Part shown: piece by piece, positions 33,876 through 48,300 of the stretch
Layout of the letters: each line of letters opens with the position of its first letter
Numbering within the stretch: the first letter of the stretch is position 1
Source: CAVRXQ01 sp963831155
Lineage (GTDB): Bacteria; Actinomycetota; Acidimicrobiia; Acidimicrobiales; Bog-793
Direction: 5' to 3'
DNA: 64,000 bases
Assembly: GCA_963831155.1 (NCBI GenBank)
Contig: CAWHOY010000008.1
Location: 310,001 to 374,000 of the forward strand
Translations under genes and position numbers: made by a program
Notes under the pieces: model-generated
What the model saw: the letters and a program-made list of their open reading frames with translations, nothing else
The model's database searches: none
Told to the model about the DNA's origin: nothing

Positions 33876-36800
33876 TTGTCCTCACGTTTCCGCACCCCGG
33901 AGCGTTTTTCTTTCGCGAACCTCGACGAGGTCTTGGAGCTTCCGGATCTCGTCGCCGTCCAACGCGATTCGTTCAATTGGTTCTTGAATCGGGGTCTCGC
34001 CGAGACCTTCGACGACATCAGCCCGATCGAGGACTTCACCGGCCAGCTGCAACTGAAGCTGGAGTTCGACCCGACCGACGTTGACCTGCGTCCGGAGCCG
34101 AAGTTCTCGATCGAGGACTGCAAGGCCAAGGACATGACCTACGCCGCGCCGATCTTCGTGCGCGCGCAGTTCATGAACGCGTCCACCGGCGAGATCAAAG
34201 AGCAGACCGTCTTCATGGGGGACTTCCCGATGATGACGCCGCAGGGGACTTTCATCATCAACGGCACCGAGCGCGTCGTCGTCAGCCAGCTCGTCCGTTC
34301 GCCGGGCGTCATCTTCCAGCCCGGCCGTGACGCGAAGACCGTCGTCACCGGCACAATCCATCCCTACCGCGGCGAGTGGATCGAGTTCGACGTCGAGGCG
34401 AAGCCGGGCAAGGACGTCAACGCCGGGACCCGCGTCGCCCGCAAGCGGCGCCTCTCGCTCTTCGTGCTGCTGCGTGCCCTCGGGTACGAGGACGAGGCGT
34501 TCTTGGAGCGCTTCGTCCGACACTTCGACTTCCTCGCCGGTCAATGGGAGCGTGAGCGCGAGATCATCCCGACGCGAGACGACGCGCTGTTGGAGATTTA
34601 CAAGCGCGCCCGCCCCGGCGAGCCGCTCTCGCTCGAAGCGGCGCGCGCCTACTTCGAGAATGCGTTCTTCAGTTCCCGCCGCTACGACCTCACCCGTGTC
34701 GGCCGCTACAAGCTGAACCGCAAGCTCGGCCCCGAGATCGAAAAGATCGCCCAGATCCTCGACATCGACCTCGAGCGCCCCGCCCCCGACCAGGGCGTGC
34801 TGTCGCCGAGCGAGGTCCTCGCCGCCGCGACCTACATGCTCCACTTGGCGAACGGCGAGCCGGGATACCGCCTCGACGACCAGGACCATTTCGCCAACCG
34901 GCGCATCCGCTCGGTCGGCGAGTTGATCCAGAACCAGGTCCGGATCGGGTTGTCGCGCATGGAGCGCGTCGTGCGCGAGCGGATGACGACCCAGGACGTC
35001 GAGGCGATCACACCGCAGACGCTGATCAACATCCGGCCGGTCGTTGCGGCGATCAAAGAGTTCTTCGGCACGAGCCAGCTGTCGCAGTTCATGGACCAGC
35101 ACAACCCGCTCTCGGGCCTCGCCCACAAGCGGCGGCTCTCGGCGCTCGGGCCGGGCGGGCTCTCGCGCGAACGCGCAGGCTTCGAGGTGCGCGACGTGCA
35201 CACCAGCCACTACGGCCGCATGTGCCCCATCGAGACCCCGGAGGGCCCGAACATCGGTCTCATCGGCCACCTCGCGACATTCGCGCGGGTGAACGAGTAC
35301 GGCTTCATCGAGACCCCGTACCGCAAGGTGCAAGACGGCCGCGTCACCGACGAGATCGTCTACTTGGCCGCAGACGAGGAAGAGGAATACGTCATCGCGC
35401 AAGCGTCCGCGACCCTCGACGAGCAGGGCCGCTTCACGGGCGAGCGCGTCCTCGTGCGTCGCGGTCCGCAAGGCGCGGGCGTGCGCGTCGGCGCCACCGC
35501 GACCTCCTACGGCACGACGAGCGAAATCGACTTCGTGCCGCCGGCCGAGGTCGACTTGATGGACGTCTCGCCCAAGCAGATCGTCTCGGTCTCAACGGCG
35601 CTGATCCCCTTTGTCGAGCACGACGACGCCAACCGCGCGCTGATGGGCGCCAACATGCAAAAGCAGGCGGTGCCGCTGCTCGTTGCCGAGTCGCCATTCA
35701 TCGGCACGGGCATCGAGGCGCGGGCCGCGAAGGACGCCGGCGAGGTGATCACGGCCGAGGGGTCGGGTCGGGTGGTCGAGGTCTCCGGCGAAGTCATCGC
35801 CGTCGAGTACCGGGCCGGCCAAAAGGACCGCTTTGGCAACGCCCTCGGCTTGAAGCGCTACGCCGTCGCGAAGTTCCTCCGTTCGAACCAGAACACCTGC
35901 ATCAACCAGAAGATCCTCGTCTCCGAGGGCAACGAGGTGCAGCAAGGCGACGTGCTGGCCGATGGTCCATCCACCCACAACGGCGAATTGGCGCTCGGAA
36001 AGAACCTCCTCGTCGCGTTCATGCCGTGGGAGGGCTACAACTACGAGGACGCGATCGTCTTGTCAGAGCGCCTGGTGCGCGACGACGTGTTGACGTCGAT
36101 CCACATCGAAGAACACGAGATCGACGCGCGCGACACGAAGCTTGGTCCAGAAGAGATCACCCGCGACATCCCGAACCTGTCCGAGGAGATCCTCGCCGAC
36201 TTGGACGAGCGCGGCATCATCCGCATCGGTGCCGAGGTCGGCCCGGGCGACGTTTTGGTCGGCAAGGTCACGCCGAAAGGTGAGACCGAGCTCACGCCCG
36301 AAGAGCGACTTCTCCGCGCGATCTTCGGTGAAAAGGCGCGTGATGTGCGCGACACCTCGCTCAAGGTTCCCCACGGCGAGTCCGGCAAGGTGATCGCGGT
36401 GCGCGTCTTTTCGCGCGACGACGCGCACGAGCTGCCGCCGGGCGTGAACCAGCTCGTGCGGGTCTACGTCGCGCAGCGCCGCAAGATCTCCGAGGGCGAC
36501 AAGCTCGCCGGACGCCACGGCAACAAGGGCGTCGTCTCGAAGATCCTGCCGATCGAGGACATGCCCTACGCGGCGGACGGCACGCCCGTCGACATCATCT
36601 TGAACCCGCTCGGTGTGCCGTCGCGGATGAACGTCGGCCAGGTCCTCGAGTCACACCTCGGCTACGCCGCCAGGTGGGGATGGGACGAGCAGCAGACGTC
36701 GACGACCGGAGAGTCTCCGGCGCGGGGCAACGAGAAGAAGACCCGCCCGAAGACGGATCCGGCGGTGTGGATCTCGACCCCGGTGTTCGACGGCGCGCAC

Positions 36801-37447
36801 TGGGACGAGGAGTCCGAGGCGGGCAAGCACCCGACGATGAAGTCGATCTTCGAGCACCTGCACAACGACGCGGCGGACGGCTCGGAACGGCTCATCCAGC
36901 CCGACGGGAAGATGGTGCTCTACAACGGCCGCACGGGAGAGCCGTACGACAACCCGATCAGCGTCGGCTACATGTACATCTTGAAGCTCGCCCACCTGGT
37001 CGACGACAAGATCCACGCCCGCTCGACCGGCCCGTACTCGATGATCACCCAGCAGCCTCTCGGCGGCAAAGCCCAGTTCGGTGGCCAGCGCTTCGGCGAG
37101 ATGGAGGTCTGGGCGCTCGAGGCCTACGGCGCGGCGTACGCGCTGCAGGAACTGCTGACGATCAAGTCCGACGACGTGTTGGGCCGTGTGAAGGTCTACG
37201 AGGCGATCGTGAAGGGCGAGAACATCCCCGAGCCGGGCATCCCTGAGAGCTTCAAGGTGCTCATCAAAGAGATGCAGTCGCTCTGTCTGGACGTGGAAGT
37301 GCTCGGCGCGTCCGGCGAAGAGATCGAGATGCGCGAGATCGACGAGGACGTGTACCGGACCGCGGAGGAGCTCGGCATCGACATCAGCCGGCCAGAACGC
37401 GGCTCTGATGAGGAAGACGCCCGCCGTGCGGCGGAGAGGAGCTTTTT

Positions 37448-37451
<4 letters not shown>
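33876..37451 (+). CDS. rpoB: DNA-directed RNA polymerase beta subunit
   Basis: A 1191-residue beta subunit, of normal actinobacterial length. The rifampicin-binding region reads FFGTSQLSQFMDQHNPL and then SGLAHKRRLSALGPGG near residue 420; the critical Asp, His and Ser of the drug site are intact. Other landmarks are GHLATFARVNEYGFIETPYR, AFMPWEGYNYEDAI, GRHGNKGVVSKI and the C-terminal GGQRFGEMEVWALEAYGA. The start is TTG 33876 after CGAGGAGTGATCCG, so initiation is on an unusual codon for a core gene. The stop overlaps the GTG of rpoC. Confidence 0.97.
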
Positions 37452-41470
<4,019 letters not shown>

Positions 41471-41479
41471 CAGATGATC

Positions 41480-41505
41480 GCGGGGCCCGCCTCCTTGGGC
41501 CCCGC
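41480..41505. terminator. Bidirectional terminator between rpoC and putA
   Basis: A 9-bp perfect stem, GCGGGGCCC with GGGCCCCGC, and an 8-base loop. It lies 10 bases after the rpoC stop and 8 bases before the convergent putA stop, so it can end transcription from both sides. No long T-tract is present on either strand. Confidence 0.75.
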
Positions 41506-41513
41506 ATGTCCAC

Positions 41514-44492
41514 TTATTGGGTTTCCGGGGCGAATCCCTGCCGGAGCGTGTTCTCCGAAACGGTGCGCGGGATCAAGAACTCCAAAAGGTAATCAGGGCT
41601 TCCCGCCTTCGAGCCGACGCCGGACATCCCGTAGCCACCGAAGGGGTGGCGGCCGACGACGGCACCGGTGATCGTGCGGTTGATGTACACGTTGCCAGCG
41701 CGCAATCGCTTCGCCGCCTCGCGCACGTGCCCTGGTGAGCGCGAGACGATACCGGCGGTGAGCGCGTACTCGGTGTCGTCAGCGAGTGAGAGTGCCTCGT
41801 CGAGATCGCCCGCCCGACAGATCGCGAGTACAGGGCCGAAGATCTCGTCGGTCCACATCGCCGAGCCGACCGCGACGCGGTCGACGATCGTCGGCCCGAC
41901 GAAGTAACCGTCTAGTGGGACGTCGTGACGCGACATCACGACCTCGCCGAAGTCGGCGGCACGTTCCTGCCACGAGGCGACGCGCTTGAAGGCATCCTCG
42001 TCGATCAGTGGACCGACCTCAGTGCCCATCTCCTCCGGCGCGCCGATGCGTAGGCGTTCTGCCGCGCCGGCAAGACGAACGACGAACTCGTCGGCACGGT
42101 CGCCGATGACGATCACCCGCGAGCACGCCGAACACTTCTGGCCGGAGTAGGAGAACGCCGACTGGATCGTGATCGGCACCGCCTGGTCCAGATCGGCGTC
42201 GGTGTCGACGATCAGCGGGTTCTTGCCGCCCATCTCGGCGATGACGCGCTTTACCTGTCTCTGGCCTGGTCGGTGGATCGCCGCCTGTTCGATGATCGAA
42301 AGCCCGACCGCCTTCGAGCCGGTGAAGGCGACGAATGCGATGTCGGGGTGTGCGATGAGGTACGCGCCGACCGTCTCGCCGATGCCGGGAAGGAAATTGA
42401 GCACACCGTCGGGCAGGCCGCCGGCTCTCAACGCTGCGGCGAGGATCGCGGCGGTGGCCGGAGTCTGTTCGGCGGGCTTCAACACGACGGCGTTGCCACA
42501 GACGAGCGCGGCGACCGTCATGCCCGTCGGGATGGCGAGCGGGAAGTTCCACGGCGGGATGACGACGCCGACGCCGCGCGCGGTGTAGTTGAGGGCATTG
42601 TCCTCACCGGGGGGTGACTCGACCTCTTCGCCACGCGCGAGCCGCAGTATCTGGCGGCCGTAGTACTCGCAGTAGTCGATTGCCTCGCAGATGTCGCCGT
42701 CGGCCTCAAACCACGGCTTTCCGGCCTCGAAGATCTCGAGCGCAGCGAGGTCGAACCGGCGCTGTCGCATCCACTGCGCGGCGTCGAAGAGCACCTGCGC
42801 GCGCTGTTCGGGGCGTGTGTCGCGCCACTGGGGCCATGCGGCGTGCGCGGCGCGGATCGCGTCCTCGGCATCGGCGATCGACGCCGAAGCGGAGCGGGCG
42901 ACGATGCGCGTCGGTAGCGACGGGTCGATCGAGACAATCGTCTCGTCGGTCATCCGTTCGTTGCCGCCGATTACCGCCGGCACGTCACCGCCGAGACGTG
43001 CTCGACGGCGGTTGAGAGCCGCGGCGAATGCGTCGCGCACCGCCTGCCGGTGCCACTCGGCGGGGGGCTCGGGCAGGTACGGCGTCGGCGCGGCGGCGTC
43101 AGTCCGTTGGCGCGAGGCCGGCGGCGGCGGACCGGGCAGTTCGATCGGCGGGGCGGCGACGAGTGCCTTGAGGGGGGTCCGGCTGGACAGCCGCGCCCGC
43201 ACGAAGCTCTCGTTGGCGGTGTTCTCGAGCAGTCGGCGCACCAGGTACGCCATACCCGGGACGAGCTCGCCGACGGGCGCGTAGACGCGCAGGCGGAACC
43301 CCGAAGAGCGCACGGCTTCGTGGATCGGTTCCGCCATGCCGTAGAGCATCTGGAACTCGTAGCCGTCGTCGGGGATGTCACGGGCGCGCGCCGAGACGAT
43401 CGCGTGGGCGATCGAACGCAGGTTGTGGCTGCCGAACGCGGCACGGATCTTGCCGTGATGATCGTGCAGGAGACGCGTGCACTCCTCGTAGCTCGCGTCG
43501 GTTTCTGGTTTGTGCTCGAAGACCGGGATCGGCCAGTGTTCCGCCTGCGCATGGACGGTCTCGGTGTCCCAGTACGCGCCTTTCACGAGGCGCACCGAAA
43601 GCGGCACCGACCGGGAAGCGGAGAGCTCGATGATCGATTCGAGATCGCTGCGGGTCTCTTTCAAGTACGCCTGCAGCGCGATGCCGGCGTTCAGCGTCGA
43701 GAACTCGTCCTCGGCGAGCAGCCCCCTGAAGAGCTCCAAGGTGACGTCTTTCACCTCGGCATGTTCCATATCGAAATTGACGAGCGCGCCGTGGTCGCGG
43801 GCGCGCCGCAGGATCGGACGGAGACGTGCCGCCGCGTCATCGATTCCGGCCGCGCGCGTGAGCGGCGAAAAGTGCGCGGAGAGCGCCGTCGGCTTGACGC
43901 TGATGTTCACGCGGGGGATCGTGCCCGAGTCGTCACGTTCGAGCTTCGGGTTCTCGACCCACGACGACGACCGAGAAAGGAGTGCGCCGAGCAATTCGTC
44001 GACGCGGGCCGCGTAGCGATCGGCGTCGTCGTCGTTGACCGTCTTTTCGCCGAGCACGTCGACGGTGAACGCGACGCCGTGCGCCCAGCTCGCCTCGAGC
44101 TTTCTCACCGCGTCCGCTGGGTCGGCGCCGGCGATGAACTGGTGCGCCATCCGCTTGATCCCCTGTCGGGCGGCAATCGCCGCGAGCTTCCTGCCGAAGG
44201 GGACCGACCGGGCCACCGACAACGCCGCCTTCACAGTCTGAGGCGGGTGAGCACCGAGCAGGTACTCGTCGAGGTGGCGGAGCACGTCGTCGTCGCCCGT
44301 CGTCGCCGGGAAGACGTCGACGAACCGGAAGAGCTGCGTCTTGAACTCGGGGTTCACCATCGCCGCGCCCATCAGCTTTTCGTTCCACCACGAAGCCGTC
44401 ACGACGTCGCGAAGGCGCCGCTTCGCCTTCTTGTCGAGGTCTGCTGCGAGCGCGCCGATCTCGGCTTCCAGATCACGAGGCACGGCGTTCAC
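41514..44492 (-). CDS. putA: Bifunctional proline dehydrogenase / glutamate-semialdehyde dehydrogenase
   Basis: A 992-residue enzyme that oxidises proline to glutamate in two steps. The N-terminal proline dehydrogenase barrel (about residues 60-450) has SVKPTALSAHFSPL, SVRLVKGAYWD and FQMLYGMAEPIHEAV, binding FAD. The aldehyde dehydrogenase domain (about residues 500-990) has NFPLAIPTGMTVAAL, the catalytic-Glu motif IAEMGGKNPLIVD and the Cys in YSGQKCSACSR. The DNA-binding domain of E. coli PutA is absent. The start is uncertain: GTG 44492 (protein MNAVPRDLEAEIG) is preferred, but GTG 44606 and other codons are open upstream and no Shine-Dalgarno decides. It diverges from the stress-protein gene. 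Confidence 0.93.
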   Translation of the reverse strand: MNAVPRDLEAEIGALAADLDKKAKRRLRDVVTASWWNEKLMGAAMVNPEFKTQLFRFVDVFPATTGDDDVLRHLDEYLLGAHPPQTVKAALSVARSVPFGRKLAAIAARQGIKRMAHQFIAGADPADAVRKLEASWAHGVAFTVDVLGEKTVNDDDADRYAARVDELLGALLSRSSSWVENPKLERDDSGTIPRVNISVKPTALSAHFSPLTRAAGIDDAAARLRPILRRARDHGALVNFDMEHAEVKDVTLELFRGLLAEDEFSTLNAGIALQAYLKETRSDLESIIELSASRSVPLSVRLVKGAYWDTETVHAQAEHWPIPVFEHKPETDASYEECTRLLHDHHGKIRAAFGSHNLRSIAHAIVSARARDIPDDGYEFQMLYGMAEPIHEAVRSSGFRLRVYAPVGELVPGMAYLVRRLLENTANESFVRARLSSRTPLKALVAAPPIELPGPPPPASRQRTDAAAPTPYLPEPPAEWHRQAVRDAFAAALNRRRARLGGDVPAVIGGNERMTDETIVSIDPSLPTRIVARSASASIADAEDAIRAAHAAWPQWRDTRPEQRAQVLFDAAQWMRQRRFDLAALEIFEAGKPWFEADGDICEAIDYCEYYGRQILRLARGEEVESPPGEDNALNYTARGVGVVIPPWNFPLAIPTGMTVAALVCGNAVVLKPAEQTPATAAILAAALRAGGLPDGVLNFLPGIGETVGAYLIAHPDIAFVAFTGSKAVGLSIIEQAAIHRPGQRQVKRVIAEMGGKNPLIVDTDADLDQAVPITIQSAFSYSGQKCSACSRVIVIGDRADEFVVRLAGAAERLRIGAPEEMGTEVGPLIDEDAFKRVASWQERAADFGEVVMSRHDVPLDGYFVGPTIVDRVAVGSAMWTDEIFGPVLAICRAGDLDEALSLADDTEYALTAGIVSRSPGHVREAAKRLRAGNVYINRTITGAVVGRHPFGGYGMSGVGSKAGSPDYLLEFLIPRTVSENTLRQGFAPETQ

Positions 44493-44671
44493 GGTACGGG
44501 GTTTTGCGCGGCGAGGGGTGCTTGGACCGCCGCCCGGCGCGCCCTCAGTCGTCGAATTTTCTCGCTCTGATACGTTCTTTCCGCCAGCGAGTCCAGGGCT
44601 CACCACGATCGCGCTCGCCTGGTCGCGCGAGCGGACGAAATGATCAGTCGCTTTCGGAGTGAGGGGGCAAC

Positions 44672-45112
44672 GTGTATAAGAACTTGCTCGTCGGGGCGGA
44701 TAGCTCGAAAACCGCACTGAAGGCGGTGAGGGCAGCTGCGGAGCTTGCGGCATCACTCGGCGCGACGCTCCACATCGCCACGGCGTACAAGCCGGAGTCT
44801 GTTCGGGCTCCGGACCTGGAGCTCCCTGAGGAGTTCCGGTACTCGGCGACGACCCACCCGGCGGACATGTTGCTCGCCGAGCTCGAGCGCATCGGAAAGA
44901 AGGCAGGCGTCGAGGTGGAGCTGCACGCCGCCACCGGCGACCCTGCCGAAGCAATCGTCCGTGTCGGGCGGCGCATCGGTGCCGATTTGATCGTCGTTGG
45001 GAACAAGGGCATGCGAGGAGCGAAGCGCGTGCTCGGCAGCGTGCCGAACTCCGTCGCGCACCATGCGGAATGCTCGGTCCTGATCGTCGACACGACGTCT
45101 GGAACCACCTGA
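44672..45112 (+). CDS. Universal stress protein, UspA family
   Basis: A 146-residue ATP-binding type Usp. It opens MYKNLLVGADSSKTALKAV with the conserved Asp of the nucleotide-binding pocket, and ends with GNKGMRGAKRVLGSVPNSVAHHA, containing the glycine loop that binds ATP phosphates. Proteins of this type often rise under nutrient, oxygen or respiratory stress. GTG 44672 follows GAGGGGGC. It diverges from putA across about 180 bases, so it may respond to the same metabolic state, but no operator is visible. Confidence 0.9.
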   Translation: MYKNLLVGADSSKTALKAVRAAAELAASLGATLHIATAYKPESVRAPDLELPEEFRYSATTHPADMLLAELERIGKKAGVEVELHAATGDPAEAIVRVGRRIGADLIVVGNKGMRGAKRVLGSVPNSVAHHAECSVLIVDTTSGTT

Positions 45113-45128
45113 ACGGATCTTCGCTGGT

Positions 45129-45156
45129 TCGGTCCACAGCAGAGGCTGCGGACCGA
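45129..45156 (+). terminator. Hairpin terminator after the Usp gene
   Basis: TCGGTCC pairs with GGACCGA, and inside it CAGC pairs with GCTG around a 4-base loop, with one A/C mismatch between the two helices. It begins 17 bases after the Usp stop. The following bases GGTGTCTTTG are only weakly T-rich. Confidence 0.6.
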
Positions 45157-45335
45157 GGTGTCTTTGCAGGTCATTGGGCTAGGGCACGGGCGCGACGCTC
45201 GCCGGTTTTCTTTGGTGCTCTCGTGCTCGCGAGAGTCGAAGTTCGTTACGCACTACGCACCGTGTCTCCGCCGTGTCTATTGTCCCAAGCGAATCGCCCT
45301 ATTCATCAGACAGGCGTCGTGGGGGAGCGGGGGGC
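45157..45335. other. Gap upstream of the cyclase gene
   Basis: No tRNA or gene is seen. The frame of the cyclase stays open back to a GTG at 45273, but there is no Shine-Dalgarno for it. No clear promoter hexamers were found, only a weak TACGCA-type stretch near 45247. Confidence 0.4.
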
Positions 45336-48300
45336 GTGGGCCGACCGATAGTCAGCGACCTCGACCCTTTCCTGCCCAGACCGGCGGTCGAATGGGATCT
45401 CAGCTCGGCGGGGAGGCTGTGGCGCGAGATCGACGCCACGCTGTGCTTTGTCGACATCTCCGGATTCACGGCATTGTCCGAGCGTTTGGCGCGACGCGGT
45501 CGGGTTGGAACTGAGCAACTGACCGAGGTCCTGAACCACGTCTTTTCCCGCATGCTCGCCATCGCCGCCGAGCAAGGAGGCAGCCTTCTCAAGTTCGGTG
45601 GTGACGCGCTACTCCTGCTGTTCCCCGGCGCCGACCACCAGGTGTGCGCCGTCAACGCTGCAGTGGCGATGCGCGCGGCACTGCGTGACGCCCAGCGGAC
45701 CCAGCTCGCCGCCGGCCGTCTGAACCTGCGGATGTCGGTCGGAATCCATAGCGGGACGGTGCATCTGTTCATGGTCGGGTCCTCGCACCGAGAACTGCTC
45801 ATCTCCGGGCGGGCGGCCTCGGCGACCGTGAAGATGGAACAGACGGCGGAAGCAGGAGAGATCGTCGTGAGCGGGGCGACGGCGAGTGCGCTCGGGCCAG
45901 GCACCGTCGGTGCGGCGAAGGACGCGGGCTTCCTCGTCCGGACGCGCCGGGTCGTTACCGGCGGCCCGGGCCCGTTGCCGATCAGGCAGGTGCCACGGGA
46001 CGCGGTGGCGATGCGACTGCCTCTCGGTCTGCGCGCCCACCTCGGGTCGGCGGCCATCGAATCCGAGCACCGTTTGGCGACGGTCGCCTTCGTCAAATAC
46101 AAGGGCGTGGACGATCTGCTCGCCGACGAAGGACCGGAGTCGACGGCGGCTGTTCTCGACGAGACCATCGCCTCGGTCCAGGCGGCGGTCGACGCCGAGC
46201 GGGTCACGTTCCTCGCGAGCGACCTCGACAACAATGGCGGCAAGATCATCCTCGTCGCCGGGGTGCCGACCGCGGGCGACGACGACGAGGGACGCATGCT
46301 GCGCGCCCTGCGTTGTATCGCTGACGCTCCGCTTCGCCTCGGCGTGCAGATCGGCGTCAATCGCGGCCACGTCTTTGCGGGCGAGATCGGAGCGGAGTTC
46401 CGGCGGACGTTCACCGTCATGGGCGACACCGTCAACCTGGCGGCGCGGTTGATGGCGTCCGCGCCGCCAGGCGCCATCTTCTCGACCGCCAGCGTGCTCG
46501 ACCGTTCCCAGACGCTGTTCGCCACCGAGGTCGTGCCGCCGTTCCACGTCAAGGGCAAATCCGAGCCGGTGCAGGCGTACGCCGTCGGTACCGCACAGGG
46601 GGTAAACCCGGAGGTGCGGTCGAAGTTGCCCTTCGTCGGCCGCCGAGCGGAGATGGAGCAACTCGATGCGGCGTTCGCATCTGCTGAATCCGCCAAGGGC
46701 CGCGTCGTTGTCATCGAGGGCGACCGGGGCCTCGGGAAGAGCCGCCTCATCGAGGAGTTCCGCGCCCGTCATCCCGACGCCGTCCCGCTCTTGTTGCAAG
46801 GCGAACCGTACGGTGACGGGACCCCCTATCTCCCGTTTCGACGGTCGCTGCGCGCGCTGCTCGGGGTCTCGACGGACGACGCGCAGCTCGCGGCCGAACA
46901 GCTCGACGAACTTGTCGGGGGTCTTGGCCCGGAGATCAGGCCGTTTGCGCCGCTTTTGGCACCGCTCGCCGACGTCGAAATGGCCGAGACCCCCGAGAGC
47001 GCCGCCATCGCACCCGAGTTCCACAGGGATCGGACCGCCGACCTGCTCGTGCGGCTCTTCGACGCCCTCGTGTGCCCGACGTTCCTTGTTCTCGCCGAGG
47101 ATGCGCACTGGTTCGACGAGGCAACATCCGGCGTCGCCGAGCGTCTCGCCACTGCCGCATTGAGCCGCCGTTGGCTCGTCGTCGTCAACCGGCGCAAGTT
47201 TGCCGGAGGTCTGCGTCCGCCCGCCGATCAGACGATCGAGCTGTCGCCGCTCGAGGAGGGCACGGCCCACGAGCTGATCGCCGCCGCGACGGCTGCCGCC
47301 CCGCTCCGGCCCCACGAGAACGACGTCATCGTTGCGCGATCGGGCGGTAGCCCTCTGTTCCTGGAAGAGCTGGTGCGCTTCGCGCGCGTAAGCGGCACCG
47401 ACTCGCTCCCCGAGTCGCTCGATGCCGTGGCAAACACAGACATCGACACCCTGGCGCCGCGCGCGCGGCAGGTGCTCCGCCAGGCGGCGGTCCTTGGCCG
47501 CAGCTTCGAGGCGCAGCTGTTGTCAGAGGTGCTCGAGAGCGAGGGTCTCGAGTTCGACGCTGCCGTCCGGCGTGAGTTGAGCGACTACCTCGTTGGCTCT
47601 GGCGATGAGCGACTGCACTTCCGGCACGCCCTATTGCGCGAGGCCGCTTACGAGGGACTTTCGTACAAGCGGCGTCGGGAACTGCACAGCTCGGCGGGCC
47701 GGATCATCGAACGGCGTGCCGGGTCCGAACTCGAGAGCCGAGCCGACGCTCTCTCGCTCCACTTCTCCAGAGCACAGGAGTGGGACAAGACCTGGTCATA
47801 CGCCCGTCTCGCCGGCAGGCGGGCACAACAGATGTTCGCCCCCGGTGAGGCCGCGCTCCAATTCGAACGAGCCGTCGAGGCCTCACGATTCCTTCCCGGG
47901 CTCCCCGCCGAAGCGGTCGCGTCGGAATGGACCGAGCTCGGAGACGCGCGTCTGTGGCTCGGCTACTACCGCCAGGCGGAGGACGCCTATCGACGCGCCG
48001 CGTCGATGGTGTTCGCTGACCCGTTGGCGTGGGCCGCGAACATGGAGAAATCGGCGCGCGTCGTCGGCGAGTATCAGCGGCGGTATCGGTGGTCGATCCG
48101 GCTCCTCCACCGCGCCCTCGCGAGGCTCGAGTCAGAAGCTCCAGATGGCGCCGACGCGATCGCCGTGCAGCTCCTTGTGCGGGAAGCAGAAGTCCGTGCG
48201 CGCCAGGGCCGGTTGCACGATTGCCTGAACCTCAGCCGCCAGGTGGTCGAGCGCGCGCAATCGATCGGCGAGCTGCGCGCCACGGCGCGCGCCTACGCGC

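Noticed and set aside
44493..45137. A 215-residue extension of PutA
   Set aside because: It crosses the divergent universal stress protein gene and is Ser/Arg/Pro-rich; the conserved PutA region starts after 44492.
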